Shown here: positions 1 to 5,899 of the stretch, piece by piece
Numbering within the stretch: the stretch's first letter is position 1
Layout of the letters: each line of letters starts with the position of its first letter
Assembly (NCBI GenBank): GCA_003228965.1
Contig: QIGP01000434.1
Location: forward strand, 1-6,975
Reading direction: 5' to 3'
Origin: Gammaproteobacteria bacterium
GTDB lineage: Bacteria; Pseudomonadota; Gammaproteobacteria; Steroidobacterales; SZUA-146
DNA: 6,975 bases
The notes under the pieces: generated by a model
The model's input: the letters and a program-made list of their open reading frames with translations, nothing else
Databases searched by the model: none
Told to the model about the DNA's origin: nothing
Translations under genes and position numbers: made by a program

Positions 1-321
1 CGGGTAACTGGGCGTAGTTTGAGCGTCGCTCACCAGCTGAATTTTCCACGCGCGCATACCCAGCGTTTGGCCGCCTTTGCGCCAGAAGATTAAGAAAAAC
101 CCGATACAGACCAGAGCAAGGTACACCTTAAAATAAACGTTGCCAGACCCGAATGCGGCGCCCTCGTTGAGTGGCAGCACGATTGCTGTAGCAAGCAATA
201 GCAGTGCAATCACAATAAGCGTGTCGTACAACATGGCCGCAAGCCTGCGCCAAAGAGGCGCAGGCTTACGGGGTAGATTATGTGAGGTGACGGCCTCGTT
301 CAAGGTGGCCGATTCAGACAT
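1..321 (-). CDS. RDD-family membrane protein, N-terminal part (cut by window edge)
   Basis: Reading the minus strand from the ATG at 321-319 gives 107 residues with no stop before the window edge, so the C-terminus is missing. An RDD signature is visible: WRRLAAMLYD at residues 24-33, with Arg26 and Asp33 as the key positions. Two hydrophobic helices follow at about 34-51 and 63-80. Then comes RKGGQTLGMRAWKIQLV at about 81-97, the usual motif after the second RDD helix. RDD proteins are small inner-membrane proteins of mostly unknown function; some are proposed ion or Na+/H+ transporters, but nothing here proves a substrate. The start overlaps the end of the upstream terC-like gene by 8 bases (ATGTCTGA), and no clear Shine-Dalgarno precedes it. 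This suggests translational coupling within one operon. The family call is firm; the function is open. Confidence 0.85.
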   Translation of the reverse strand, partial: MSESATLNEAVTSHNLPRKPAPLWRRLAAMLYDTLIVIALLLLATAIVLPLNEGAAFGSGNVYFKVYLALVCIGFFLIFWRKGGQTLGMRAWKIQLVSDAQTTPSYP

Positions 322-1105
322 GTTTGTTTTTATTTCTAGCCGCTTTAGCCAGAAGTTTTCTTTGGTAGCGCGACTGCACAATATCGGTGAATACAAGTAC
401 GGCAATGACAAAGTAGAACGTAGCTTTGGTCATCGGCATGATCTGTTCACCAAACAGTGTCAGATGGGCTAGATGTGCACCCTCTGTGAGGAGCATGATG
501 CCTACTACAAACAGTATGAACAGTCCGAGTACTTCATACATACGGTTTTTTTGCAGGAAGTCTGACACGCGATCGGCGAGCCATATCATTAATATGCCGC
601 CAATAATGATGGCTGTTGCCATGATGGCAAACACGTTGGTTAGTGCCATTGCGCTCAAAATCGAGTCGAAGGAGAAGACCAGATTTATGGCCACAATCCA
701 GAAAATAATGACTTTGGGAGACGTGGGTTCGCGATCTGATTCATGCTCGTCGTCGAGCAACATCATGTGGAAAATCTCCTTAACGGCTGTATATAAAATA
801 AATACTCCGCCAATTAACACAATGATGGCGTGAAAATTAAAGGTGCCCTCGGCGATGCCTTTAAAAGTCAGCGAAAACACGGGATTTTGAAAATAGTCGA
901 TGACCTTAAGCAGAATAAACAACAGGGCAAGACGAAATACAACGGCCAGCAGAATGCCAAGTTTACGAACATAAGCCTGTTTGTCGGGCGGCGCGCGTTT
1001 GGATTCAAGCGATATATAGAGCAGGTTGTCAAAGCCCAGAACGGCCTGGAGCAGGGTTAGCATCATTAAAGTAAAAAGATTGTCCATCGTGAACAGTTCG
1101 GCCAT
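314..1105 (-). CDS. TerC-family integral membrane protein (probable metal-ion, e.g. Mn, exporter)
   Basis: The product has 263 residues and about seven hydrophobic helices (roughly 11-34, 50-66, 93-113, 131-152, 158-177, 190-207, 226-245). The two signature acidic motifs of the TerC family lie in membrane segments: GFDN at 24-27 (Asp26) and FSFDS at 144-148 (Asp147). An acidic and histidine-rich loop (residues 113-124, including DDEHE at 118-122) joins helices 3 and 4. TerC relatives such as Alx and MeeF/MeeY are linked to manganese export and metal loading of secreted proteins, while the name comes from tellurium resistance. I infer metal transport, without evidence for the ion. The ATG at 1105 is supported by AGGA about 8 bases upstream (CAGGAATAACGACATG on the minus strand) and by an extended -10 candidate at 1147-1139. 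The RDD gene overlaps its 3' end. Confidence 0.88.
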   Translation of the reverse strand: MAELFTMDNLFTLMMLTLLQAVLGFDNLLYISLESKRAPPDKQAYVRKLGILLAVVFRLALLFILLKVIDYFQNPVFSLTFKGIAEGTFNFHAIIVLIGGVFILYTAVKEIFHMMLLDDEHESDREPTSPKVIIFWIVAINLVFSFDSILSAMALTNVFAIMATAIIIGGILMIWLADRVSDFLQKNRMYEVLGLFILFVVGIMLLTEGAHLAHLTLFGEQIMPMTKATFYFVIAVLVFTDIVQSRYQRKLLAKAARNKNKHV

Positions 1106-1138
1106 GTCGTTATTCCTGTCTGAGCGTGAGTATCGGGT

Positions 1139-1147
1139 ATTCTAACA
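1139..1147 (-). promoter_or_regulatory. Extended -10 promoter candidate for the terC-like gene
   Basis: The minus strand reads TGTTAGAAT here, which is a TG-n-TAGAAT extended -10 (TAGAAT matches TATAAT at 5 of 6). No good -35 hexamer is seen 16-18 bases upstream, which is normal for extended -10 promoters. The predicted start would lie near 1132, giving a leader of about 27 bases before the ATG at 1105. Seen as a motif only; activity is inferred. Confidence 0.4.
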
Positions 1148-1154
1148 GCTAGCC

Positions 1155-1320
1155 TCAATGCACTACCATGGCGGCTTGCGGTGCTTCATGAATGGTCACG
1201 TGGCTGTACAGTGCAAGGTCAACGGGAGGGTCAGGGAGTGCTGTCTGAACTGCGCCAGCCTGTCTTGAGGAGAGCGCCGTTGATGCTATCGAAGCGCATT
1301 GATACCTTGTTTATTTCCAT
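1155..1320 (-). pseudogene. Possible frameshifted remnant of a small minus-strand gene
   Basis: On the minus strand an ATG at 1320 opens a 29-residue frame (MEINKVSMRFDSINGALLK...) that stops at 1233-1231. In a different frame, an open stretch of about 50 codons runs down to a TGA at 1157-1155. It has no usable start before its internal GTG, and its end looks protein-like (PDPPVDLALYSHVTIHEAP, then QAAMVVH). One indel around 1240-1300 would join the two into one short protein that starts at the ATG and ends at 1155, just upstream of terC. I do not recognise the family. No Shine-Dalgarno precedes the ATG. It could equally be chance open frames in a regulatory gap, so confidence is low. Confidence 0.2.
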
Positions 1321-1388
1321 AAAAAACAAGATAATACGTTAATCAAACGGTTAAAGTATGTCTCACGTTTCGGCTCCGCTTGGGCCGG

Positions 1389-1397
1389 TGCTATCAT
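1389..1397 (+). promoter_or_regulatory. Extended -10 promoter candidate for pcnB
   Basis: The plus strand reads TGCTATCAT, a TG-n-TATCAT extended -10 with a single mismatch to TATAAT. The -35 region (about 1369-1374, TTCGGC) is poor. The expected start is near 1404, leaving a leader of about 28 bases before the TTG at 1432. Motif seen; activity inferred. Confidence 0.4.
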
Positions 1398-1424
1398 CCC
1401 GCCGCCTTTATATAACAAATGAGA

Positions 1425-1448
1425 ATGTCACTTGAGTCCACCCGTTAA
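1425..1448 (+). promoter_or_regulatory. AUG mini-ORF (7 codons) overlapping the pcnB start
   Basis: An ATG at 1425 encodes MSLESTR and stops at TAA 1446-1448. It is out of frame with pcnB and spans the proposed TTG start at 1432. Its stop is embedded in a Shine-Dalgarno-like TAAGGAG (1446-1452). That motif has no in-frame ATG, GTG or TTG of pcnB at suitable spacing. If translated, it would compete with or damp pcnB initiation. This is an inference from layout only. Confidence 0.3.
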
Positions 1449-2772
1449 GGAGAGCAATCCGCAGCCAGTCATAGTTGGACGCGGCGAACATCCCGTATCG
1501 CGTTCGATGATCAGTGAACCGGCTCTGAAAGTTCTGTACCGACTCAAGAACACTGGCCATCAGGCATTTCTGGTAGGCGGAGCAGTGCGAGACTTGCTGC
1601 TTGGCATTCAACCTAAAGATTTCGATATCGCTACGGATGCGACGCCTGACCAGGTTCATGAACTCTTTCGTAATAGCCGTCTGATTGGGCGACGGTTCCG
1701 TCTCGCGCATGTTCGATTTGGGCGCGAAATCATCGAAGTGGCTACTTTCCGCGGCGACTCAAATGCGCCGGACGTAGACAATCGCAAGCGTGATGACACC
1801 GGACGCATCCTGCGCGACAACGTCTATGGCGACATCGATGACGACGTTTGGCGCCGCGACTTCACGGTAAACGCTCTTTACTACAATATTGCCGACTTCA
1901 GTATTTGGGATTACGTCGGTGGCGTTGACGACGTACGCGACAAAACGTTAAAACTCATTGGTGACCCGGTTACGCGCTATCAGGAAGACCCCGTCCGCAT
2001 GCTGCGTGCCGTGCGCTTTGCGGCAAAGCTTGGGTTTACTATTGATAAAGCATCCGAACAGCCGCTCTACGAGCTTGGTCATTTACTCGATAACGTTCCG
2101 CCAGCAAGGCTTGCCGATGAAGCCATCAAGTTGTTCCTGGCAGGGCATGCATCTACCACTTTCGAATTACTTCGACGCTACGACTTAATCAAAGTCATGT
2201 ACGCGCAGACCGCAGAGTTTTTACGAGCGAGTGACAACGAAAAAGAAGCCGACAGGGCGGTTGAGCTGTTTCGAGCGGCCACGAGCAACACCGATTTAAG
2301 AATAGCTGAAGACAAGCCCGTAACACCTGCATTCTTAATCGCCGTTTTTCTGTGGCCCGTAGTTCGTATGCATACTGAATATTTCCGCAAGGAAGGAAAA
2401 GGGCCTATTCAAAGCGTCATACTGGCGTGCGAATACGTTATGCACGAACAGCAGTCGTCGATGGCCGTGCCTCGACGGGTTATGCTGCCGATAAAAGAAA
2501 TGTTAACAATGCAAATCCGGCTGCGTCATCGTCGTGGCGTGCGTGCCTTGCGCTTATTAGAGCACCCTCGTTTTCGCGCGGCTTACGACTTGTTGCTGCT
2601 ACGCGCGCAAGTCGGAGAAGAGCCCGAAGAATTGGCCGAATGGTGGACGACGGTTCAAACCAAATCCAATGCCGAGCAACGCGACATGGTAGGCATGGGC
2701 AAAGCCAAGAGCGCTTCAGACACTACACGCAAACCGCGGCGACGACGGCGGCGCAAGAAACCAGACGCTTGA
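1432..2772 (+). CDS. pcnB: Poly(A) polymerase I
   Basis: The enzyme adds 3' poly(A) tails to RNA from ATP, which marks transcripts for decay in the degradosome pathway. The product has 446 residues, against 465 in E. coli. The class II nucleotidyltransferase core is complete: GGAVRDLLLG at 49-58, catalytic Asp63 and Asp65 in KDFDIAT, RRFRLAHVRFG at 87-97, RRDFTVNALYYN at 141-152, and EDPVRMLRAVRFAAKLGF at 185-202. The arginine-rich C-terminus (RRRRRRKK near 436-443) matches the basic RNA-binding tail of PcnB and argues against a CCA-adding enzyme. Homology reaches upstream of the first in-frame ATG at 1507, because GEHPVSRSMISE resembles the E. coli N-terminal region. An in-frame stop lies at 1420-1422. 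TTG at 1432 is therefore the only standard start that fits, with only a weak GAG-type ribosome site. folK overlaps the stop codon. Confidence 0.95.
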   Translation: MSPPVKESNPQPVIVGRGEHPVSRSMISEPALKVLYRLKNTGHQAFLVGGAVRDLLLGIQPKDFDIATDATPDQVHELFRNSRLIGRRFRLAHVRFGREIIEVATFRGDSNAPDVDNRKRDDTGRILRDNVYGDIDDDVWRRDFTVNALYYNIADFSIWDYVGGVDDVRDKTLKLIGDPVTRYQEDPVRMLRAVRFAAKLGFTIDKASEQPLYELGHLLDNVPPARLADEAIKLFLAGHASTTFELLRRYDLIKVMYAQTAEFLRASDNEKEADRAVELFRAATSNTDLRIAEDKPVTPAFLIAVFLWPVVRMHTEYFRKEGKGPIQSVILACEYVMHEQQSSMAVPRRVMLPIKEMLTMQIRLRHRRGVRALRLLEHPRFRAAYDLLLLRAQVGEEPEELAEWWTTVQTKSNAEQRDMVGMGKAKSASDTTRKPRRRRRRKKPDA

Positions 2773-3263
2773 GCACACGGCGCTGGCAACCGGTCTTTGT
2801 AGGTGTCGGGAGTAATCTTGACAACCCTCTACAGCACGCCAGGCAGGCTCTGGAAGAGCTTGGAAACCTGGAGCAGACGTCTTTGGTGTTGACCTCGTTG
2901 CTGTATAATTCAGACCCTGTCGGCCCTGCCGGCCAGTTCGACTACGTCAATGCGGTAGCGGGAATGCTGACACAACTTGCTCCTCTTGAATTTCTCGACG
3001 CTCTTCAGGCGATCGAGCATGCTCATCACCGTGACCGTTCGGGTGAACGATGGTCCGCGCGTACGCTGGATCTCGATATTCTTGCGTATTCAAATGAAAA
3101 AATAGAATCTGAGCGATTAACCGTTCCGCATAAAGAACTGCATAACCGAAACTTTGTGCTCGGACCCTGGATGGATATTGCCCCGGATTTTACTGTGGTG
3201 GGTCTCGGTACGGTGAGGCAACTTGCCCGGCGCGTTGATCTCGGTACACTTCGAGTATTGTGA
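2769..3263 (+). CDS. folK: 2-amino-4-hydroxy-6-hydroxymethyldihydropteridine pyrophosphokinase (HPPK)
   Basis: FolK transfers pyrophosphate from ATP to 6-hydroxymethyl-7,8-dihydropterin, the step before dihydropteroate synthase in folate synthesis. From TTG 2769 the protein has 164 residues, against 159 in E. coli. Family landmarks are FVGVGSNLDNP at 10-20, LLYNSDPVG at 44-52, QFDYVNAV at 56-63, and the HPPK signature RWSARTLDLDIL at 94-105 with Mg-binding Asp101 and Asp103. VPH at 119-121 and NRNFVLGP at 126-133 follow. The frame stays open upstream into pcnB, but that extension (from 2427) lacks FolK homology and overlaps pcnB. TTG at 2769 forms TTGA with the pcnB stop and places the first beta-strand correctly. 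Only a weak AAGAAA precedes it, so translational coupling to pcnB is likely. Confidence 0.93.
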   Translation: MSTRRWQPVFVGVGSNLDNPLQHARQALEELGNLEQTSLVLTSLLYNSDPVGPAGQFDYVNAVAGMLTQLAPLEFLDALQAIEHAHHRDRSGERWSARTLDLDILAYSNEKIESERLTVPHKELHNRNFVLGPWMDIAPDFTVVGLGTVRQLARRVDLGTLRVL

Positions 3264-3287
3264 GTCTGCTTTACAGAACGAGTGTGG

Positions 3288-3349
3288 TGGCCGGGTGCCG
3301 GGCAGCCCCGGTGGGTTTGAAAACAAACTTTATAGGACTGGATTTTTTT
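3288..3349 (+). terminator. Hairpin-rich folK-dNK gap, weak terminator candidate
   Basis: Two inverted repeats lie after folK. CCGGG (3291-3295) pairs with CCCGG (3307-3311). GTTTG-AAAA-CAAAC (3315-3328) is a perfect five-pair stem with a four-base loop. The second is followed by TTTATA and, 14 bases later, by ATTTTTTTA (3342-3350). The T-run is not directly next to a stem, so this is a poor match to an intrinsic terminator. It may attenuate rather than stop transcription into the kinase gene. Confidence 0.25.
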
Positions 3350-3370
3350 AATTTCTAACATGTCAGTTGT

Positions 3371-4021
3371 ATGCTAGGTAAGCGATTCAAATATATTGCT
3401 ATTGAAGGCCCCATCGGCGTTGGCAAAACGTCGCTTGCGCGACGCCTGTCTAAAACTCTTGACTGCGACTTGTTGTTGGAAGAACCCCAGGACAATCCGT
3501 TCCTGGAGCGTTTTTATCAGGACCAGCGTAGTAACGCACTTGCGACTCAGCTACATTTTTTGTTCCAGCGGTCGCGTCAGTGTCAGCAAATGCGCCAGGC
3601 CGATATGTTTGATCCGGTGCGGGTATCCGACTTTATGCTAGACAAAGATCAGTTGTTCGCGCAGCTGACGCTCGATAATGAAGAGTACGAGCTGTACGAA
3701 CTCGTGTTTGAACGTCTTGCCATAGACGCACCGCAACCTGATTTGGTAATTTATTTGCAGGCGTCGGTCGATACGCTACTCAAGCGCATTGCCAAGCGAG
3801 GAATCGGGTATGAGCAGTCGATAGAAGGTGAATATTTGCAAAACCTTAGCGACCTGTACATGCGATTTTTTCACCGGTACGATCGCGGACCTTTGTTAAT
3901 TGTTAATGTCGAAGAAGCAGATCTGGTTGGAAGCGACCACGAATACGAGCAGTTGTTAGAACAGCTCCAGTCTCTGCGCAGCGGTCGTCGCTATTTCAAC
4001 GCGTTCAAACCGGAACTTTGA
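3371..4021 (+). CDS. Deoxynucleoside kinase (dNK / deoxyadenosine-deoxyguanosine kinase family)
   Basis: The cytosolic enzyme phosphorylates deoxynucleosides with ATP for dNTP salvage. The product has 216 residues, typical for the bacterial dNK family. The P-loop GPIGVGKTS spans 13-21, the EEP motif with the likely catalytic Glu spans 37-39, and the internal VSDFMLDK segment (85-92) sits where dNKs carry their DRS-like motif. LVIYLQASVDTLLKRIAKRG (125-144) with the following Tyr- and Glu-rich stretch is the arginine-bearing lid region. Base specificity cannot be read from sequence alone. ATG 3371 is the only usable start between the in-frame stop at 3356-3358 and the P-loop. It lacks a Shine-Dalgarno and lies inside a six-codon out-of-frame mini-ORF (ATG 3360 to TAG 3377). 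A possible -10 (TTTAAT, 3347-3352) has no good -35. Kinases of this type commonly lie between folK and panB in gammaproteobacteria. Confidence 0.9.
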   Translation: MLGKRFKYIAIEGPIGVGKTSLARRLSKTLDCDLLLEEPQDNPFLERFYQDQRSNALATQLHFLFQRSRQCQQMRQADMFDPVRVSDFMLDKDQLFAQLTLDNEEYELYELVFERLAIDAPQPDLVIYLQASVDTLLKRIAKRGIGYEQSIEGEYLQNLSDLYMRFFHRYDRGPLLIVNVEEADLVGSDHEYEQLLEQLQSLRSGRRYFNAFKPEL

Positions 4022-4022
4022 A

Positions 4023-4136
4023 ATGCAGCAAGCGGTGAGCGACAGGGTTGATAATCAGGTCGCACACTGGCGAAGCGGCAATGTTGGGCCAGTAACACTC
4101 TTGATTTCGATTGACCTGTCAAGCGGTAGTTTGTAG
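4023..4136 (+). CDS. Possible 37-residue small ORF between dNK and panB
   Basis: An ATG one base after the kinase stop (TGAAATG) opens 37 codons ending at TAG 4134-4136. The product begins MQQAVSDRVDNQVAHWRSG and ends in a short hydrophobic stretch (VTLLISIDL). GGAA inside the kinase's last codons lies about 9 bases upstream and could act as a ribosome site. I recognise no family, and the length is within what chance allows. It could be a coupled small protein or just spacer. Confidence 0.17.
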   Translation: MQQAVSDRVDNQVAHWRSGNVGPVTLLISIDLSSGSL

Positions 4137-4145
4137 CGTAACGCT
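4135..4145 (+). promoter_or_regulatory. Palindrome and weak promoter elements upstream of panB
   Basis: AGCGT-A-ACGCT is a perfect 11-base palindrome 25 bases before the panB ATG. It sits between a TTGACC hexamer (4111-4116, 5 of 6 to TTGACA) and a TATATC (4154-4159, 17 bases after TTGTAG at 4131-4136). Neither hexamer pairing is strong. It may be an operator or simply chance. Confidence 0.2.
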
Positions 4146-4170
4146 CTCACCTTTATATCGGACCACGTCT

Positions 4171-5001
4171 ATGTACACTCACTTGCAAAGTAAAGCGCGC
4201 GAATTACCGCCCATCACCATAAGCACGCTGCGCAAAATGAAAGCGGACGGCGAGAAAATTGCTTGTATCACGGCTTACGATGCAAGTTTTGCCACTGTGG
4301 TGGACAACGCCGGTGTCGACCTGGTGCTCGTTGGCGACTCGTTGGGCATGGTCATTCAAGGGCATGACACCACCATCCCCGTTAGCATGGACGAGATGAT
4401 TTACCACTGTAAGTCGACGTTGCGCGGATTGTACCGACCTTTTCTCGTCGCCGATTTACCCTTCATGAGCTACTCAACGCCTGACCAAGCCGCGACGAAC
4501 TCAGCCAGGCTAATGCAGGAAGGTAAGGCCAGCATGGTCAAGTTAGAAGGCGGTGCGCCTCAGCTCCACGTGGTTGAGCATTTGGCCAAATGCGATATTC
4601 CTATTTGTGCCCACATTGGGCTTACGCCCCAATCTGTTCACAAGCTCGGTGGATTCCGGGTGCAAGGGCGGCATGCGGACGACGCCAAAGAGATGGTGCA
4701 GGCCGCGGTCGATCTTGAATCAGCCGGAGCGGACATGGTGCTGCTGGAATGTATTCCAAACGACCTGGCGCTAAGAATTCACGACGCGGTAAGCGTGCCG
4801 ACTATTGGTATTGGCGCTGGTCCGGAAGTCGACGGACAAATTCTCGTTCTTTATGACGTGCTTGATATTACACCTGGTCGTAAACCTCGCTTTGCTAAAA
4901 ACTTTTTGGCCGGTCGCGATTCGGTGAGAGACGCCGTTACCGCTTACGTTGAAGCCGTAAAAACGGGTGCTTACCCAGCGCCCGAGCATTGTTTCGAATA
5001 G
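4171..5001 (+). CDS. panB: 3-methyl-2-oxobutanoate hydroxymethyltransferase (ketopantoate hydroxymethyltransferase)
   Basis: PanB transfers a hydroxymethyl group from 5,10-methylene-tetrahydrofolate to alpha-ketoisovalerate to make ketopantoate, the first committed step of pantothenate and coenzyme A synthesis. The product has 276 residues, against 264 in E. coli; the extra length is a short N-terminal lead before ITISTLRKMK. It is a (beta/alpha)8 barrel. Metal-binding residues align with the E. coli set: Asp56 in LVGDSLGM, Asp95 in ADLPFMSY and Glu126 in VKLEGG. Catalytic Glu193 sits in LLEC. Further signatures are ITAYDASFA at 33-41, GLTPQSVHKLGG at 150-161 and GIGAG at 213-217. The frame extends upstream to TTG 4111, but ATG 4171 gives family-like length and has GGA about 8 bases before it. 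panC follows after 6 bases. Confidence 0.96.
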   Translation: MYTHLQSKARELPPITISTLRKMKADGEKIACITAYDASFATVVDNAGVDLVLVGDSLGMVIQGHDTTIPVSMDEMIYHCKSTLRGLYRPFLVADLPFMSYSTPDQAATNSARLMQEGKASMVKLEGGAPQLHVVEHLAKCDIPICAHIGLTPQSVHKLGGFRVQGRHADDAKEMVQAAVDLESAGADMVLLECIPNDLALRIHDAVSVPTIGIGAGPEVDGQILVLYDVLDITPGRKPRFAKNFLAGRDSVRDAVTAYVEAVKTGAYPAPEHCFE

Positions 5002-5007
5002 CCTTCT

Positions 5008-5883
5008 ATGACTTTGGAAGTTCACCACACTATCGCAGGTATCGCCGCGCAAACTCATGAGTGGCGTGCGCAGCGATTGCGCATCGGCTTTGTACCCACA
5101 ATGGGTAATTTGCACGACGGACATATTGATTTGTTCAGAACCTTGCGACCACACTGCGATCGAATGGTGTGCAGCATATTCGCCAATCCTTTGCAGTTCG
5201 GTGAGGGCGAAGATTTTGGCATGTACCCGCGGACGCTTGAGGCGGATATGGAGCGCTTGACCGAGATTGAGTGTGACAGTTTGTTCGCCCCTTCGGTGGA
5301 TGCGATGTATGGACTTCTTGGAATGTCCCATACCAAAGTATCGGTTAAACATATGAACAATCGCTACTGTGGCGCTTTTCGTGAAGGGCATTTCATTGGT
5401 GTGGCGACAGTCGTGAACAAGTTATTCAATATAGTGCTGCCTCATGTGGCGGTATTTGGAGAAAAAGATTTTCAACAGCTGGCCGTTATTCGGCAAATGG
5501 TCAGTGACTTGAGTATGAGCGTTGATATTATTGGCTCGCCTACCTACCGTGACGCCAGCGGGTTAGCGCTAAGTTCACGTAATCAGTATTTGACAGCCGA
5601 TGAGAAAGTTGTGGCCGCAGAACTTTATAAAGTACTTTGCGATATTCGCAATAAAGTTAACCGCGCCTCCGATTCTGAGTTGGAATCGACGGTGAGTAAT
5701 TTGATTGCTAACGGTAAGGCGAGGCTTGAGGAGATGGGGTTCAGGCCAGACTACCTCGACGTTGCTAACGCGTTAACGCTTGCGCCTTTCAGTGTAGATA
5801 GTCGCGAACTAGTCGTATTGGTAGCGGCGCGACTCGGAAAAGCCAGACTCATAGACAACGTACATTTCGTGAGGGAACGCTAA
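5008..5883 (+). CDS. panC: Pantothenate synthetase (pantoate-beta-alanine ligase)
   Basis: PanC joins pantoate and beta-alanine in an ATP-dependent reaction through a pantoyl-adenylate. The product has 291 residues, close to the 283 of E. coli. The HIGH-type motif PTMGNLHDGH spans 30-39 (His36 and His39). SIFANPLQF (56-64), YPRTLEAD (73-80), FREGHFIGVATVVNKLF (124-140), GEKDFQQLAVIRQMV (151-165) and the KMSKS-equivalent LSSRN (188-192) are all present, so the enzyme should be active. Two positions look atypical. The residue before GLALSSRN is Ser184, where the family usually has Asp (DGLALSSRN). Residues 101-102 read YG, where YP is common. ATG 5008 lies 6 bases after the panB stop with no Shine-Dalgarno, so coupling to panB is likely. 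panD is not in the window, so the beta-alanine source is elsewhere. Confidence 0.95.
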   Translation: MTLEVHHTIAGIAAQTHEWRAQRLRIGFVPTMGNLHDGHIDLFRTLRPHCDRMVCSIFANPLQFGEGEDFGMYPRTLEADMERLTEIECDSLFAPSVDAMYGLLGMSHTKVSVKHMNNRYCGAFREGHFIGVATVVNKLFNIVLPHVAVFGEKDFQQLAVIRQMVSDLSMSVDIIGSPTYRDASGLALSSRNQYLTADEKVVAAELYKVLCDIRNKVNRASDSELESTVSNLIANGKARLEEMGFRPDYLDVANALTLAPFSVDSRELVVLVAARLGKARLIDNVHFVRER

Positions 5884-5899
5884 GTTTTTGTAATCGTTT

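Larger units (their letters stand above)
1106..1431. other. Divergent intergenic region between terC-like gene and pcnB
   Basis: These 326 bases separate the minus-strand terC/RDD operon from the plus-strand pcnB cluster. They hold one extended -10 promoter candidate facing each gene, an AT-rich patch around 1310-1360, and the possible minus-strand gene remnant described separately. A second weaker promoter-like pair faces pcnB: TTGTTT at 1307-1312, 17 bases, then GATAAT at 1330-1335. In many gammaproteobacteria dksA and gluQ lie upstream of pcnB; neither is visible here. Confidence 0.6.

Noticed and set aside
140..472. Plus-strand open frame across the RDD and terC genes
   Set aside because: Antisense to two recognisable membrane-protein genes, low-complexity composition, no domain.
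1283..1342. 19-codon plus-strand ORF with GAGGAG 10 bases upstream
   Set aside because: Short, lies in the regulatory gap antisense to the possible gene remnant, and no support beyond the ribosome-site-like motif.
2427..2768. 114-codon N-terminal extension of folK in the same frame
   Set aside because: It lies wholly inside pcnB in another frame, is rich in Arg and Ala from out-of-frame reading, and has no FolK homology. TTG 2769 gives family length.
2906..2911. TATAAT hexamer inside folK
   Set aside because: Falls in the conserved LLYNSDP codons, with no good -35 at the proper distance; chance match.
3317..3336. TTGAAA followed by TATAGG as a kinase promoter
   Set aside because: Only 8 bases separate the hexamers, too close for sigma-70, and TTGAAA is part of the hairpin.
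4111..4170. 20-codon upstream extension of panB from TTG 4111
   Set aside because: No PanB homology, already longer than the family from ATG 4171, and the TTG coincides with a -35-like TTGACC.
4771..5391. 206-codon minus-strand open frame across panB and panC
   Set aside because: Antisense to two well-conserved genes, with no recognisable domain; an overlap shadow.
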